A stretch of DNA of 64,000 nucleotides from Virgibacillus halotolerans (GCF_016908515.1 NZ_JAFBEA010000001.1:744001-808000); one strand, 5' to 3'; shown: positions 28,417-40,120, numbered from the stretch's first letter. Notes: generated from the sequence alone by a model not told the origin. Made by a program: numbers and translations.

Positions 28417-29361
28417 CTATTTATTCGTTGAAAAATAATGACGAATATCCTTCTCATCGTTTGCAATTTGTTCCACCAAGCTCTCAACATCATTAAATTT
28501 CAGTTCGTCACGTATATATTTATGCCATTCAACGAGTAACTCTTCACCATACAAATCATTGTTATAATCAAAAATATTCACTTCAAGCACCGGTTCGCTT
28601 AGTGATGAAGTAAATGTCGGTTTTAAGCCCAAGCTTGCCATTCCTTCATAGATTTCATTTTTATAGAGCACTTTAACTGCATAGACCCCTATTTTAGGCA
28701 ATAATGCATCCGGATTTACTTTTAAATTAGCGGTTGGATACCCTAATGTCTTCCCCCGCTGATCTCCCTTTACAACAATACCATCCGTTATAAGTGGTCT
28801 ACCCAGTAAATAATTTGTATAGTCAACATTTCCCGACTTAAGCAGTTCTCTTATTTTTGTTGAGCTTACTTTCTCCCCGTGATCCGTAACTTGATCAATG
28901 GTTGTATGAGTAAATGCCCCTTTTGCATCGTGTTCAATGGTTGTCATATTACCTGCACCTTTAAACCCATAGGTATAATCAAATCCGGCAATTAAATGTT
29001 TAATGTTTAAACCAATGATAAAATGATCAATAAACATTTCTGGAGAAAGTGAGGATAGTTCTTTATTAAATTTAATAATATACAGACGATCGACATTCAT
29101 CCTTTGTAAAATATCCTGTTTTTCCCTAATTGGTGTAATATACTTGACGTGTTCTACACCTTTTTTTAATACAACAGATGGATGTGGATGGAATGTAATC
29201 ACTGCGCTTTCCATCTTTTTTTGCCTTGCCTCTGTTACCGCAGTTTCAATTAGCTTTTGATGCCCTTTATGTACACCATCAAAAAAACCGATTGCACAAA
29301 CTGTATGGGGTAATTCTTCCAATACCAATGAATGGGGATAAGTTAATTCAATCGTTCTCAT
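28417..29361 (-). CDS. ribF: Bifunctional riboflavin kinase/FAD synthetase
   Basis: Makes FMN and then FAD from riboflavin. 314 residues. The N-terminal adenylyltransferase domain has GFFDGVHKGHQ (residues 25-35) and SSTKIRELL. The C-terminal riboflavin kinase domain has DQRGKTLGYPTANLK and the EVNIFDYNNDLYGE pattern. It follows truB by 18 bp, the usual truB-ribF (ribC) pair. Confidence 0.97.
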   Translation of the reverse strand: MRTIELTYPHSLVLEELPHTVCAIGFFDGVHKGHQKLIETAVTEARQKKMESAVITFHPHPSVVLKKGVEHVKYITPIREKQDILQRMNVDRLYIIKFNKELSSLSPEMFIDHFIIGLNIKHLIAGFDYTYGFKGAGNMTTIEHDAKGAFTHTTIDQVTDHGEKVSSTKIRELLKSGNVDYTNYLLGRPLITDGIVVKGDQRGKTLGYPTANLKVNPDALLPKIGVYAVKVLYKNEIYEGMASLGLKPTFTSSLSEPVLEVNIFDYNNDLYGEELLVEWHKYIRDELKFNDVESLVEQIANDEKDIRHYFSTNK

Positions 29362-29379
29362 ATTCCTTCACCTACGCTT

Positions 29380-30276
29380 TTACCCCTGAAAAACACGAAC
29401 AGGTTTTATTAGGTCCGGCTTTTCGGGATGTATTTGATATATTGCTAATAGTTCCTGATCACACAGGACGACAAACGGATTCTGCTTTACAATTTCCTTC
29501 GGTTTAGCCAGTTTTTGTCCATACAAAATCCTTTTTTTAGTGTCTTCATCAACATTCAGGCGATCCAAATGGTTCAGGCCTTTCATAATTGGTTCCAACA
29601 ATTGCTTTTGCGTATTATTTTCAACTGCTGTCTCTATCATATCAAAAGTTACTGTATTTTTCTTTGTAAACGGTCCTGTTTGTGTACGTGTTAAATCAGA
29701 CATATGGGCGGGATATCCTAACGTTTTACCCATATCCACACATAATGTTCGAATATATGTACCTTTTGAACAAACGACCTGCACACGAAAAGAATCATGC
29801 TTTTGTATTACTTGTGGCAATCTCGTAATTTCGTATATCGTGACTTGTCGTTTAGGACGTTCAACCGGTATGTTTTCCCGTGCATATTCATATAACTTTC
29901 TTCCGTTTACCTTTACAGCCGAATACATGGGGGGAACTTGTGTGATCGTACCCGTAAATGATTGTAGCATATTTTCAATATCTTCTTCAGTAGGGGGATT
30001 GGTTACTTCTACTTCTTCAATCGTTTTTCCGTATGCATCTTCGGTTTCAGTGGTTTTACCTAACATAACTTCTGCTTCATAAGTCTTTTTTGTATCGGTT
30101 AAATACGGCACAATTTTTGTTGCCTGTCCTATGCAGATTAATAGAACACCTTCTACTTCCGGATCAAGTGTGCCTGTATGTCCAACCTTTTTCGTTTTTA
30201 ACAGTCTGCGAATAATCATGACACAATCATGCGATGTAAATCCTTTTGGCTTCCATAATGGTAGTATACCATCCAT
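29380..30276 (-). CDS. truB: tRNA pseudouridine-55 synthase
   Basis: 298 residues. Catalytic Asp38 lies in GHTGTLDPEVEG, with the upstream KPKGFTSHD motif and downstream CSKGTYIRTLCVD, all typical of TruB. It isomerises U55 in the T-loop of tRNAs. TAGGAGG lies just upstream of the ATG. A strong terminator separates it from rbfA, so truB-ribF need a promoter in the short gap or depend on read-through. Confidence 0.97.
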   Translation of the reverse strand: MDGILPLWKPKGFTSHDCVMIIRRLLKTKKVGHTGTLDPEVEGVLLICIGQATKIVPYLTDTKKTYEAEVMLGKTTETEDAYGKTIEEVEVTNPPTEEDIENMLQSFTGTITQVPPMYSAVKVNGRKLYEYARENIPVERPKRQVTIYEITRLPQVIQKHDSFRVQVVCSKGTYIRTLCVDMGKTLGYPAHMSDLTRTQTGPFTKKNTVTFDMIETAVENNTQKQLLEPIMKGLNHLDRLNVDEDTKKRILYGQKLAKPKEIVKQNPFVVLCDQELLAIYQIHPEKPDLIKPVRVFQG

Positions 30277-30320
30277 CCCAACACCTCCTATATATCACAT
30301 TATTTATTTGAAAACGCACG

Positions 30321-30356
30321 GAAAAAATCTGACTCGTTAAAAAGCGAGTCAGATTC
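30321..30356 (-). terminator. Intrinsic terminator between rbfA and truB
   Basis: AATCTGACTCG and CGAGTCAGATT form an 11-bp perfect stem with an 8-nt loop, followed by TTTTTC on the minus strand. Its strength makes it a likely end point of the nusA-infB transcript. Confidence 0.85.
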
Positions 30357-30359
30357 ATA

Positions 30360-30704
30360 TTATTCCTTATTTAAATCCCGTAATAACGTATCGATCCGAT
30401 TCCCATATTCAAATGCTTCATCAATTTCAAACGTAATTTCCGGTGTTTTTCGCAAACGAATTCGTTGTCCAATTTCTGCACGGATAAATCCATTTGCTTT
30501 AGCAAGTCCCAAAAGTGACTCCTGTTTTTCCTGGTCATTGCCCAGTACCGAAATAAATACCTTTGCTTGCTGCAGATCTCCAGTTACCTCAACATCTGTA
30601 ACAGTAACAAATCCCACTCTTGGATCTTTGATTTTACGAGTCAGGATATCGCCTAGCTCTTTTTGCATTTGAACTGCAACACGGTTTGCACGTAAGTCCG
30701 CCAT
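30360..30704 (-). CDS. rbfA: Ribosome-binding factor A
   Basis: 114-residue KH-like 30S maturation factor. Recognised by the N-terminus [39 protein letters not shown] and the [15 protein letters not shown] segment. It acts on the 5' region of 16S rRNA, also under cold stress. It lies downstream of ylxP in the nusA-infB operon, with AGGTGA upstream of the ATG. Confidence 0.96.
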   Translation of the reverse strand: MADLRANRVAVQMQKELGDILTRKIKDPRVGFVTVTDVEVTGDLQQAKVFISVLGNDQEKQESLLGLAKANGFIRAEIGQRIRLRKTPEITFEIDEAFEYGNRIDTLLRDLNKE

Positions 30705-30743
30705 TCTTATTCACCTCATTAACAATTCATCCGGAAGTGGAGT

Positions 30744-31022
30744 TTACAAGCGTTCTATATTCGTAATTGTACGTTCCAGTTCCGGAAGTGTATCAATTAT
30801 ACTTAATGCCTCTTGAATTATTTGTTCTGCATGGTTTCGTTCTGTTGAAATCGTAACAATTCCAATTTTAGTTCGTTGCCATAAATCATGATAATCCAAT
30901 TCTGTTACTGCTACATTAAGGTCTTTTCTTAACTTCGCCATGAGACGTTTCATAATAGAACGCTTTTGTTTTAATGAATGTCCTTCATACATCATACACT
31001 CCAGTTCCGCATATATGATCAT
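30744..31022 (-). CDS. ylxP: YlxP family protein (DUF503)
   Basis: 92-residue protein of the DUF503 family ([36 protein letters not shown]). Its start overlaps the infB stop by 4 bp, so it is coupled to IF2 synthesis. The family is conserved in this position and proposed to assist ribosome assembly; I see no catalytic motif. Confidence 0.9.
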   Translation of the reverse strand: MIIYAELECMMYEGHSLKQKRSIMKRLMAKLRKDLNVAVTELDYHDLWQRTKIGIVTISTERNHAEQIIQEALSIIDTLPELERTITNIERL

Positions 31023-33160
31023 TTGCGCTCTATTTCTTCCATAACGAACGCTTCGATAACGTCACCTTCTTTAATGTCGTTAAAGTTTTTCACAGTGATT
31101 CCACACTCATAATTTTGTGCCACTTCTTTAACATCATCCTTGAAACGTTTTAAAGCAGCCAATTCGCCTTCAAATTGGACAACACCGTTTCTAATGACTC
31201 TTACACCAGCGTCACGTTTTATTTTACCATCTGTGACATAACTACCTGCAATGGTACCAATTTTAGATACTTTAAATGTTTCACGAACTTCTGCTTGACC
31301 GATAACTTTTTCCTCATATTCTGGATCAAGCATCCCTTTCATCGCTGATTCTATCTCTTCAATCGCGCTATAGATTACACGGTGTAGTCGGACATCTACT
31401 TTTTCAGATTCGGCAGCTTTCTTTGCATTTACATCCGGACGCACATTAAATCCGATAACAATTGCATTAGATGCAGAAGCTAATATAATATCTGATTCTG
31501 TAATAGCGCCCACGCCTGTATGAATGATTTTTATATTTACGCCTTCTACTTCAATCTTCTTAAGTGAAGAGGAAAGCGCCTCTGCAGACCCTTGTACATC
31601 CGCTTTAATAATAATATTGATTTCCTTCATTTCACCTTGCTTGATCTGTTCGAATAAATCATCCAGACTGACCTTTGTTTGTGAGCCACGGGATTCCAAA
31701 ATATAATCCTGTTCACGAGCCTCTCCAATTTGTCGTGCTTTCTTTTCATTTGTAAATACAAGGAACTGATCCCCTGCTTGTGGAACACCACTTAAACCTG
31801 TAATTTCCACTGGAGTGGATGGTTTTGCTTCGTCCACGCGCTTACCCAGATCACTAACCATCGCACGTACTCGTCCATGTGTATTACCTACAACAAGCGA
31901 AGCACCAACCTTCAATGTACCGTTTTGGACTAATAATGATGCAACAGGTCCGCGACCTTTATCCAATCGTGCATCAATTACAGTACCAAATGCACTTGCA
32001 TTCGGGTTTGCTTTTAATTCCTCTACTTCTGAAACAAGGAGAATCATTTCTAATAGATCATCAATACCCTCTCGCTTAATTGCTGATAAATTAACGAAAA
32101 TCGTATCTCCTCCCCAGTCCTCGGGAATAAGTTCATGCTCTGTTAACTCCTGCATTACACGATCTGGATTAGCGGCCTCTTTATCCATTTTGTTCACCGC
32201 TACAATGATTGGTACTTCAGCAGCTTTAGCATGGTTAATAGCTTCAACTGTTTGTGGCATCACACCATCATCAGCAGCTACAACTAAGATTGCTATATCT
32301 GTGACTTGTGCACCCCGGGAGCGCATGCTTGTAAAAGCAGCATGTCCTGGTGTATCAAGAAATGTTATTTTTTTACCTTTATTTTCAACTTGGTATGCAC
32401 CAATATGCTGTGTGATACCGCCTGCTTCAGCAGCAGTTACTTTTGTATCACGAATGGAATCAAGCAATGTTGTTTTACCGTGATCAACGTGTCCCATAAT
32501 GGTTACAACAGCAGGTCTTTCAACTAAATTCGCTTCGTCTTCCTCTTGAATATATTTATCAAAATCTGTGTCTTCAAGAACGATTTCTTTTTCTACTTCT
32601 ACATCATATTCAGCACAAATTAATTCGACAGCATCATCATCCAGATCCTGGTTTTTTGTAGCCATCGTCCCCATCATCATCAATTTTTTAATGAGTTCAT
32701 TTGCACCTTTATTCAGCTTTTCTGCTAGTTCACTAACGGTTAATACACCATGATACGTGATATGTTTTGGTGTTTCTTTAATAACCGGTTGCTTAGGCAT
32801 TTGATTGTTATTGTTACCTCTGCCTTTTCTACCCCTTTGGTTTTTATTCTTATACCGATCATTTTTTTGTTGGGGTTTATTTTGTTGTCCTTGATTCCTG
32901 GGATTGCTGTTGGGCTTTACTTTATTACCTTGTTGCTTATTTTTATTTCCTTCATTTTTAACAGTTTGTTGCGCTGGCTTTTTACTATCTGCTTGCTCAC
33001 GGTCAGCGCTGAATTTTGTATCTAGTTTTGCTTTTGTATCATCTGAAATAGTCGACATATGATTCGACACTTCCACTTTCAGTTCTTTTAAATGATTAAT
33101 TACTTCTTTACTTGACGTATTGTGTTGCTTCGCATATTCATATACACGCATTTTACTCAT
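31019..33160 (-). CDS. infB: Translation initiation factor IF-2
   Basis: 713-residue GTPase that places fMet-tRNA on the 30S subunit. After a short helical N-domain comes a low-complexity Asn/Gln/Lys/Gly/Arg linker (about 50-120) and the IF2-N module. The G domain has G1 GHVDHGKT near residue 221, DTPGHAAF and NKMDK, followed by domains II-IV. It starts behind GGGGGTG. The N-terminal extension is short, as in Bacillaceae. Confidence 0.98.
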   Translation of the reverse strand: MSKMRVYEYAKQHNTSSKEVINHLKELKVEVSNHMSTISDDTKAKLDTKFSADREQADSKKPAQQTVKNEGNKNKQQGNKVKPNSNPRNQGQQNKPQQKNDRYKNKNQRGRKGRGNNNNQMPKQPVIKETPKHITYHGVLTVSELAEKLNKGANELIKKLMMMGTMATKNQDLDDDAVELICAEYDVEVEKEIVLEDTDFDKYIQEEDEANLVERPAVVTIMGHVDHGKTTLLDSIRDTKVTAAEAGGITQHIGAYQVENKGKKITFLDTPGHAAFTSMRSRGAQVTDIAILVVAADDGVMPQTVEAINHAKAAEVPIIVAVNKMDKEAANPDRVMQELTEHELIPEDWGGDTIFVNLSAIKREGIDDLLEMILLVSEVEELKANPNASAFGTVIDARLDKGRGPVASLLVQNGTLKVGASLVVGNTHGRVRAMVSDLGKRVDEAKPSTPVEITGLSGVPQAGDQFLVFTNEKKARQIGEAREQDYILESRGSQTKVSLDDLFEQIKQGEMKEINIIIKADVQGSAEALSSSLKKIEVEGVNIKIIHTGVGAITESDIILASASNAIVIGFNVRPDVNAKKAAESEKVDVRLHRVIYSAIEEIESAMKGMLDPEYEEKVIGQAEVRETFKVSKIGTIAGSYVTDGKIKRDAGVRVIRNGVVQFEGELAALKRFKDDVKEVAQNYECGITVKNFNDIKEGDVIEAFVMEEIERK

Positions 33161-33180
33161 ACGTTCACCCCCGAATTTGA

Positions 33181-33480
33181 TTACCCGAGTAACGATTTAA
33201 TCTTAGTAGCAAATCCTGCATCTAAAATAGCAATGGCTACTCTTTGGGATTTTCCGATAGCATGTGATAATGTTTCCTTATCATCTACTATTACAAATGG
33301 TATATCATAAAACTTACATTTGTCCGTTAGTTTCTTTCTTGTTTGTGGTCCAATATCACTTGCTATTAATACTAACTTTGCCTTTTGCTGTTGGATGTCC
33401 TTCACAATCGTTTCTTCACCCAATGCACATTTTCTTGCACGATAGGCAAGCCCTATCATATTCAAATAATTATTTTTCAT
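33181..33480 (-). CDS. ylxQ: YlxQ, L7Ae-family RNA-binding protein
   Basis: 99 residues with the L7Ae/L30e pattern ([38 protein letters not shown]). Members bind K-turn RNA. It overlaps the end of rnpM by 11 bp and precedes infB, the conserved order nusA-ylxR-ylxQ-infB. Its precise partner RNA here is unknown. Confidence 0.92.
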   Translation of the reverse strand: MKNNYLNMIGLAYRARKCALGEETIVKDIQQQKAKLVLIASDIGPQTRKKLTDKCKFYDIPFVIVDDKETLSHAIGKSQRVAIAILDAGFATKIKSLLG

Positions 33481-33751
33481 GTTGTTTACCTTGTACCGTT
33501 TGTTTTAACGCTTCATAAATTGATGGATCAATCGTTGTGTTCAACTGCTGTCCCAGCGCATTTGTCTTTTCGGCTTTTGCAATGACGTCCAGGTCAGACG
33601 ATACATAGGCCCCCCGGCCATTCTTTTTTCCGGTAGGATCGACAAATACATCCCCATCCTTATTCCGAACAACACGAATAAGGTCTTTCTTGGGTTTCAT
33701 TTCATTTGTTATAACACATTTCCTCTGAGGTATCTTTCTATTTTGTACCAT
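33470..33751 (-). CDS. rnpM: RnpM (YlxR), RNase P modulator family
   Basis: 93-residue basic protein (DUF448). The family pattern IPQRKCVITNEMKPKKDLIRVVR and GKKNGRGAYVSSD (spread over residues 6-53) is clear. YlxR proteins bind the RNase P RNA and modulate its activity. It follows nusA by 12 bp. Confidence 0.92.
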   Translation of the reverse strand: MVQNRKIPQRKCVITNEMKPKKDLIRVVRNKDGDVFVDPTGKKNGRGAYVSSDLDVIAKAEKTNALGQQLNTTIDPSIYEALKQTVQGKQHEK

Positions 33752-33763
33752 ACGAGACCCTCC

Positions 33764-34867
33764 CTAGTAAAACAAATCATCATCGCTATTCGATTCAATA
33801 GCTTCGTTTTCTTCTTTAATCAACAGGCCTTCTTCAATCGCCTCTGTTTCACTTTTAATATCGATTTTCCAACCAGTTAATTTAGCGGCTAATCTTGCGT
33901 TTTGACCACGTTTACCAATTGCTAATGACAATTGGTAATCAGGTACAATTACTGTAGTTGCTTTTGCATCTTCATCGACAAGCACATCAATCACTTTAGA
34001 TGGGCTTAGTGCATTTGATACGTATACAACCGGATCTTCAGACCATTCTACAATATCTATTTTTTCACCTTTTAATTCATCAACGATGACTTGAACCCGC
34101 TGACCTTTCTGGCCTACGCATGAGCCGACAGCATCAATTTCAGGATCTGCAGCATAAACGGATAATTTTGAACGGTCACCTGCTTCTCTTGCCACAGACT
34201 TAATCTCCACAATTCCATCATAAATTTCCGGAACTTCCATTTCGAAAAGTCTCTTTAGTAGATCAGGATGGGCCCTGGAAATATAAATTTGTGGACCTTT
34301 ACTTGTGTTTTCAACTTTGGAAACAAATACTTTGATCCGATCATGTACATGATATTCTTCAGAAGGCATCTGCTCGGCTTCAGCCAGTTTTGCTTCTATT
34401 TTTCCCAAATTCACATAAACAAATCTAGGGTCTTTCCGCTGAATAATCCCTGTCATGACATCTTCTTCACGATCAGAATATTCACTGAAAATGACACCTC
34501 GTTCTGCCTCCCTAACACGTTGTGTAACCACTTGTTTAGCTGCTTGGGCTGCAATACGACCAAAGTCCTTTGGTGTTACTTCCACCTCTATAATGTCTTC
34601 TATTTCATAATTCGGATCTATTGCCTTTGCTTCCTCTAAAGACAACTCCAATTGTGTATCTTCCACTTCTTCTACAACTGTTTTTCGTGAAAAAACGCCC
34701 ATTTTACCTGTTTCTTCGTTTAATTCCACCCGTACATTTGTAGCGGACTTGAAGTTTTTCTTGTAAGCAGAAATTAATGCTGCTTCTAACGCCTCTAAGA
34801 GCACGTCTTTATCAATTCCCTTTTCCACTGCTAAATTATCAATCGCATCGAACAATTGACTGCTCAC
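33764..34867 (-). CDS. nusA: Transcription termination/antitermination factor NusA
   Basis: 367 residues. The N-terminal RNA-polymerase-binding domain (to about 130) precedes S1 (GIIQRKDPRFVYVNLGKIEA) and two KH domains (AVGSCVGQKGQRVQVIVDEL and LAIGKRGQNARLAAKLTGW), and a short acidic tail lacks the enterobacterial repeats. It begins with GTG behind AAAGGGGG. It stimulates pausing and termination. Confidence 0.98.
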   Translation of the reverse strand: MSSQLFDAIDNLAVEKGIDKDVLLEALEAALISAYKKNFKSATNVRVELNEETGKMGVFSRKTVVEEVEDTQLELSLEEAKAIDPNYEIEDIIEVEVTPKDFGRIAAQAAKQVVTQRVREAERGVIFSEYSDREEDVMTGIIQRKDPRFVYVNLGKIEAKLAEAEQMPSEEYHVHDRIKVFVSKVENTSKGPQIYISRAHPDLLKRLFEMEVPEIYDGIVEIKSVAREAGDRSKLSVYAADPEIDAVGSCVGQKGQRVQVIVDELKGEKIDIVEWSEDPVVYVSNALSPSKVIDVLVDEDAKATTVIVPDYQLSLAIGKRGQNARLAAKLTGWKIDIKSETEAIEEGLLIKEENEAIESNSDDDLFY

Positions 34868-34882
34868 TTTTTTATTCCCCCT

Positions 34883-35356
34883 TTAGAACGCTACAGCAAG
34901 TCTTGCTTTTGCTACTTTTTCAAATGGTATAGTTACTTGCTGGTTTCGCGTTTTCACTTTGTATGCAATTGTTATTACATCATCCGTAAATGATTGTAAA
35001 ATACCTTCATACGTTTTTTCACCATCAATTGGTTCATATAGCTTGATGACTACATTTTTATTCAAATTGTTTTCGAAGTCTGCCCTTGTTTTTAACGGGC
35101 GTTCAACACCAGGTGAAGACACTTCCAAAAAGTAGGCCTCTTTAATCGGGTCAGCTTCATCTAGCTTTTCACTTAATAACTCCGAAACGTCACCACACTC
35201 TGTTATGTCAACTCCGCCTTCTTTGTCAATATAAACGCGAAGAAACCAGTTGGAACCTTCTTTTACATATTCAATATCAACTAATTCAAGGCCCTTCTCA
35301 TCTAAAATAGGCTGTAAAAACCCTTCTGTTATATCAATTGCTTGAGAACTCATCAT
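34883..35356 (-). CDS. rimP: Ribosome maturation factor RimP
   Basis: 157 residues with the RimP core [21 protein letters not shown] and [16 protein letters not shown]. It aids 30S assembly and leads the nusA-infB operon. Two tandem ATG codons follow GGAGGATGT; either could start the protein (35356 or 35353). It is separated from polC by 434 bp of mostly non-coding DNA. Confidence 0.96.
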   Translation of the reverse strand: MMSSQAIDITEGFLQPILDEKGLELVDIEYVKEGSNWFLRVYIDKEGGVDITECGDVSELLSEKLDEADPIKEAYFLEVSSPGVERPLKTRADFENNLNKNVVIKLYEPIDGEKTYEGILQSFTDDVITIAYKVKTRNQQVTIPFEKVAKARLAVAF

Positions 35357-35377
35357 ACATCCTCCTTTACTTCACTT

Positions 35378-35391
35378 TTGTACAAGTACAA
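35378..35391. promoter_or_regulatory. Perfect palindrome upstream of rimP
   Basis: TTGTACAAGTACAA is a 12-of-14 paired inverted repeat (TTGTAC/GTACAA, 2-bp centre) some 22 bp upstream of the rimP start. It could be an operator or the base of a small hairpin. No factor is assigned. Confidence 0.25.
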
Positions 35392-35587
35392 CTGCATGTT
35401 ATTTTGTAAGTTGTTTCTTATTATTACCATCATCTCTTTTTTCATTTTCTTTTCTTAAAATGAAACTTCATTCAATAGAAGCTTTCGACGCACAGGACGT
35501 GCTAATACAGGCGTTGACGCGTGACGTCTCGAAGTTAATCTGCTTCCCATTAAATGTTAGTTGAACTGCCCGCCATTCTGCGATAAA

Positions 35588-35625
35588 TATAAACCCCCTG
35601 CCGGAAGTTGTGGCAAGGGGAAGTT
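35588..35625 (-). terminator. Second hairpin downstream of polC
   Basis: CCCCTTGCC and GGCAGGGGG pair with one bulge around a 9-nt loop, followed by TTTATATTT on the minus strand. It could be a back-up terminator for polC. Confidence 0.5.
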
Positions 35626-35647
35626 TAACGCGAAATAGAATAGAGGT

Positions 35648-35682
35648 ATGAAGAAAGAGTGGGTTTTGAGCCCACTCTTTAC
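35648..35682 (-). terminator. Intrinsic terminator after polC
   Basis: AAAGAGTGGG pairs with CCCACTCTTT over a 7-nt loop, with a short pyrimidine tail on the minus strand, about 110 bp past the polC stop. Confidence 0.7.
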
Positions 35683-35790
35683 AATCCGTCCGTATCATTT
35701 CTTACCAAAAGAAGTATATCACAAAGATATAAACGATGCAACAAGTGAGATAGAGATGTTATATCCTATATGACATCCATTTAAACCAAT

Positions 35791-38700
35791 TTAAAACAAG
35801 GACAATTGATTTTTTTCTTCCATGCCTTCTAAGCATCCATGATTATCCAAATATTCCAGTACCGTTTTCGAAATCTTACTACGCTCCCGCAAATCTTCTT
35901 TAGATAGGAATTCTCCTTCTTCACGAGCCTGGACAATGTTCAATGCTGCGTTTGTACCTAATCCGTCAACAGCGTTAAATGGTGGAATTAGAGTATTGCC
36001 GTCGACGATGAATTCCGTTGCACTCGATTTATAAAGATCAACCTTACTAAACGTAAACCCTCTTTCCCACATTTCAAGGGAAATTTCTAATACGGTCAAC
36101 AAACTTTTTTCCTTCGGTGGAGCATCATTGCCTTTTTCTAAAATATCGCTAATCCGCTGGTTTAATGTTTCTGGTCCTTTTACCATGGTATCAAGCTCGA
36201 AATCACTTGCACGTACGGAAAAATAAGCTGCGTAGAATAAAATTGGATGGTGTACTTTGAAATAAGCAATGCGAACTGCCATTAATACATATGCCGCAGC
36301 ATGGGCTTTCGGGAACATATACTTAATCTTTTTACACGATTCAATATACCAATCCGGCACATGATGTTTTCTCATTTCTATAATCCATTCATCCTGTAGA
36401 CCTTTACCTTTACGAACAAACTCCATGATTTTAAAGGCCAGTGATGCATCTAAACCTTTATGCATTAAATAAACCATGATATCATCACGACAACCAATAA
36501 CATCCGGCAATTCACAAATACCATCATTAATTAATTCCTGTGCATTTCCCAACCATACATCTGTACCATGTGACAAACCGGAAATAATAACAAGTTCAGC
36601 AAACGTTTTCGGCTTCGTATCTTCTAACATTTGCCTAACAAACCTTGTTCCAAACTCTGGAACACCTAAGGTACCAGTTTTACAATTAATTTGTTCAGGT
36701 GTGACACCAAGCGATTCTGTTCCAGAAAATAACTTCATAACTTCAGCATCGTCCGTTGGTATCGTCATTGGATCAATTCCGCTTAAATCCTGTAGCATAC
36801 GAATAACGGTTGGATCATCATGACCAAGTATATCCAGTTTTAACAAATTACTGTCAATGGAATGGAAATCGAAATGCGTTGTTTTCCATTCACTTTTCCG
36901 ATCATCTGCAGGAAACTGGATCGGTGTAAAGTCATAAATTTCTTTATCATCTGGGACAACAATTATCCCACCCGGATGCTGTCCGGTTGTTCTTTTGACA
37001 CCTGTACACCCCTGTACCAGACGATCCACTTCTGCGTTTTTATAAACGAGTTGTTTGTCGGAAGCATACCCTTTTACATACCCATATGCGGTTTTCTCTG
37101 CAATCGTACCAATTGTGCCGGCACGGAATACCTTGTCTTCACCAAATAATACTTTGGTATAATGATGTGCTTTGGGCTGATATTCCCCTGAGAAGTTTAA
37201 ATCGATATCAGGTACTTTATCTCCCTTAAAACCAAGGAAGGTTTCAAATGGGATATCTTGCCCATCCTTCACCAATTCCTCATTACAGTTTGGACAATTT
37301 TTATCTGGTAAATCAAAACCACTACCAACAGACCCGTCTGTAATAAATTCATTGTATTTACACGCTTTACATACATAATGTGGTGGTAAGGGATTGACTT
37401 CTGTAATTTCCGTCATGGTTGCTACCAGTGATGAACCGACTGAACCACGTGAACCGACAAGATATCCATCATCCAATGACTTTTTCACCAGTTTATGAGA
37501 AATTAAATAGATAACGGCAAATCCATTTCCAATAATGCTTTCCAACTCTTTTTCCAACCGATCTACCACGATTTGTGGAACAGATTCACCATAAATATTT
37601 TTCGCCCGTGTATAACAAAGGTTCCGCATTTCTTCTTCCGCACCTTCGATTGTAGGTGTAAACAGGCCATCCTGAACAGGAGATATATCCCCAATTTCTT
37701 CAGCAATTTTATTTGTATTCGTAACAACAATTTCACGTGCTTTCTCTTCTCCTAAAAAGTGAAAACAGTCCATCATTTCTGTTGTCGTTCGGAAAGGTGT
37801 ATCCGGCAATGTTTGACGATTTAATGGATTACCTGCCTGTGATGCAATTAAAATTTGCCGATATAATTTATCATGATCATCAATATAATGAACATTCCCT
37901 GTTGCTACTACCGTTTTGTTCATTCGCTTACCCATGTCAACAATCTTTTTGATGATATCAAGAATTTGGGATTCGTTTTGAACAAGGTCCCTTTCGATTA
38001 AATGTGCATAATTTGCTGGTGGCTGCACTTCTATATAATCATAGAATTCCGCAATATTTTCCGCCTCTTCGGCAGATTTTTGCATCATTGTTTCAAAAAC
38101 TTCCCCTTTGTCACACCCTGAACCGACAATAATACCCTCACGTAATTCTTTTAAAAGGGATCGCGGAATCCGGGGCACACGGTAAAAATAATCAATGTGC
38201 GCCATGGAAACAAGCTTATAAATGTTTTTTAACCCTGCTTGTGTTTGCGCCATTAATGTACAGTGATATGGACGCGAACGTTGGTAAGCATTCCCTTCAC
38301 CCATATGATTGTTCAATTGATTATGATTTATAATTCCTTTTTCCAGTGCTTTTTGAATCAATTTCCAATGTAAATAGCTTGTTGCTTCTGCATCATAAAT
38401 TGCCCGATGATGCTGTGTCAGTTCAATATCTAAAAACTTACATAGTGTATTCAAACGATGGTTCTTTAGCTCGGGGATGAGAAAGCGAGCAAGCTCTAAA
38501 GTATCAACGACCGGATTTTGAACCTTATCATAATCGATTCTTTTATAACCCTGATTTAAAAATCCAATATCGAAACTTGCATTATGCGCAACAAGCGTAT
38601 CCTCTTTTACCCATGCATGGAAATCCTTTAATACATCATCAATTTCCGGTGCATCTTTAACCATATCATCTGTGATTCCCGTTAAATCAGTCGTTATCTG

Positions 38701-40080
38701 GGCTAACGGATGATGTGGGTTTGCAAAGGATTCGAAGCGATCGATGATTTCCCCTTGTTTGATTTTGACGCCCGCTAATTCAATTATCGTGTCATATACT
38801 GCTGAAAGTCCAGTTGTTTCCACGTCAAAAACGACATATGTTTCCGTTTCAAGCGCCCGATCTTCCACATTATATGCAATCGGAACACCATCATCAACTA
38901 GGTTTGCTTCCACACCATACAATACCTTGATATCGTTTTTCTTTCCGGCAAAATGTGCCTCGGGAAAACCTTGTACACCCGCATGATCTGTTATTGCGAC
39001 AGCTTTATGTCCCCACTTAGCAGCCTGAGTGACAAGCGCAGTTGGCGAAACGACGGCATCCAATTGACTCATCGTTGTATGTGCATGTAATTCCGCCCGC
39101 TTTTCATCTTCGGGCGCCTCATCCTTTCGAGATTCGACTTTCACCTCATGGATGTCATTCGCCATCATGGCTAATTCATTCGTATACATGTCAGTCTGGA
39201 TACTACCTCTTGCTTTTATCCACATGCCTTGTTTGACCGTTTCAAATTTCTTGGCATCTTCGTCTCCCTTTGAAAACATTTTAATTTGCAAGGAGTCTGT
39301 ATAGTCGGTCGCTTTAATAATCAAAAGACTTCTGCCAGAACGTAATGCACGAATATCAACGGCAAATACATAGCCTTGTACGGTTATTCGTCGTTCTTCA
39401 TCCTGTATTTCCTCCATTTGGATGGCTTCGTCTTTTATTTTATAACCAAGCGTCAATGGCTGGTTATTATTATTGGCTTTATCCTGATCTCGTTTTTCTT
39501 TTTCCTGGACCGTTTTTAATACCATTTGCTGATCTTCCAATGCCGTCTGTTCTTTAAATCTTTGAATATCAGCTTCTTCTGTTTTTATTTCTATATGAAG
39601 GGAATAAGATAACGCTCCTACTTTTTGACAATAGTTTTGGAATTTTTCTTCTAGGCGTTTTTTTAGTGCACTTGCTTCTGCCTCATTTCTAGCAGTTAAC
39701 TGAAGCTTATTATTATTTACCTGGGGTTTTTGGTTCATCACTAAATCTTTATACGCAGGTGATAAATGCGTTTGGGATTGTATAAAACTTTGCCAATAGC
39801 CACTAATATTATCAGGTGAACATGTTTTATCATCTGTAGTAATCGTTAAATCGACCATAGCAAATTGTTGAAATGTTTCTTGAAGTTTCATTATCATATA
39901 TTGATAAATACTTACTGGCAATATATTTTTCAAGTGAACATGAAAATGCCATGTTTTGGTTTGTTTGTATACTTCCAATTTGTTTAAATAGCTTTCAGCA
40001 AAATAATCTGTAATATACGATTCCGGTATTTGCAGTTGTTTCAATAATAAATTCATTTTTTCCTGTTTCGATATATCCAT
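35791..40080 (-). CDS. polC: DNA polymerase III alpha subunit, PolC type
   Basis: Replicative polymerase of low-G+C Gram-positives, 1429 residues. N-terminal domains and an OB fold precede a PHP domain ([16 protein letters not shown] near residue 330), which is interrupted by the proofreading exonuclease (DVETTG near 417). Then come a zinc-binding stretch (CKACKYNEF ... CPNCNEE) and the catalytic palm ([18 protein letters not shown]). The start chosen is the ATG at 40080, eight bases after AGGGGG. An ATG two codons upstream is too close. proS, normally just upstream, is missing. Confidence 0.98.
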   Translation of the reverse strand: MDISKQEKMNLLLKQLQIPESYITDYFAESYLNKLEVYKQTKTWHFHVHLKNILPVSIYQYMIMKLQETFQQFAMVDLTITTDDKTCSPDNISGYWQSFIQSQTHLSPAYKDLVMNQKPQVNNNKLQLTARNEAEASALKKRLEEKFQNYCQKVGALSYSLHIEIKTEEADIQRFKEQTALEDQQMVLKTVQEKEKRDQDKANNNNQPLTLGYKIKDEAIQMEEIQDEERRITVQGYVFAVDIRALRSGRSLLIIKATDYTDSLQIKMFSKGDEDAKKFETVKQGMWIKARGSIQTDMYTNELAMMANDIHEVKVESRKDEAPEDEKRAELHAHTTMSQLDAVVSPTALVTQAAKWGHKAVAITDHAGVQGFPEAHFAGKKNDIKVLYGVEANLVDDGVPIAYNVEDRALETETYVVFDVETTGLSAVYDTIIELAGVKIKQGEIIDRFESFANPHHPLAQITTDLTGITDDMVKDAPEIDDVLKDFHAWVKEDTLVAHNASFDIGFLNQGYKRIDYDKVQNPVVDTLELARFLIPELKNHRLNTLCKFLDIELTQHHRAIYDAEATSYLHWKLIQKALEKGIINHNQLNNHMGEGNAYQRSRPYHCTLMAQTQAGLKNIYKLVSMAHIDYFYRVPRIPRSLLKELREGIIVGSGCDKGEVFETMMQKSAEEAENIAEFYDYIEVQPPANYAHLIERDLVQNESQILDIIKKIVDMGKRMNKTVVATGNVHYIDDHDKLYRQILIASQAGNPLNRQTLPDTPFRTTTEMMDCFHFLGEEKAREIVVTNTNKIAEEIGDISPVQDGLFTPTIEGAEEEMRNLCYTRAKNIYGESVPQIVVDRLEKELESIIGNGFAVIYLISHKLVKKSLDDGYLVGSRGSVGSSLVATMTEITEVNPLPPHYVCKACKYNEFITDGSVGSGFDLPDKNCPNCNEELVKDGQDIPFETFLGFKGDKVPDIDLNFSGEYQPKAHHYTKVLFGEDKVFRAGTIGTIAEKTAYGYVKGYASDKQLVYKNAEVDRLVQGCTGVKRTTGQHPGGIIVVPDDKEIYDFTPIQFPADDRKSEWKTTHFDFHSIDSNLLKLDILGHDDPTVIRMLQDLSGIDPMTIPTDDAEVMKLFSGTESLGVTPEQINCKTGTLGVPEFGTRFVRQMLEDTKPKTFAELVIISGLSHGTDVWLGNAQELINDGICELPDVIGCRDDIMVYLMHKGLDASLAFKIMEFVRKGKGLQDEWIIEMRKHHVPDWYIESCKKIKYMFPKAHAAAYVLMAVRIAYFKVHHPILFYAAYFSVRASDFELDTMVKGPETLNQRISDILEKGNDAPPKEKSLLTVLEISLEMWERGFTFSKVDLYKSSATEFIVDGNTLIPPFNAVDGLGTNAALNIVQAREEGEFLSKEDLRERSKISKTVLEYLDNHGCLEGMEEKNQLSLF

Positions 40081-40120
40081 TTTCATTTCCCCCTATTGCA
40101 GCTAACAAAAGGCCAATTAT

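Larger units (their letters stand above)
35392..35790. other. Non-coding region between polC and rimP
   Basis: This part of the 434-bp gap holds two minus-strand hairpins (35588-35625 and 35648-35682). From 35466 to 35590 lies a block of different texture with short related words (GACGCACAGGACGTGC, GTTGACGCGTGACGTC) that resembles dispersed repeats of Bacillaceae. A 76-codon open frame at 35468-35698 crosses both hairpins and has no ribosome-binding site, so I do not call a gene. A promoter for rimP is expected at 35390-35460, but no clear -35/-10 pair was found. Confidence 0.5.

Noticed and set aside
31815-32483. 222-codon plus-strand frame inside infB
   Set aside because: Antisense to the conserved GTPase domain of IF2; no start signal. 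Its length follows from codon bias on the other strand.
35468-35698. 76-codon minus-strand open frame between polC and rimP
   Set aside because: No ribosome-binding site, crosses two terminator hairpins and a repeat-like block, and the predicted peptide shows no recognisable family.
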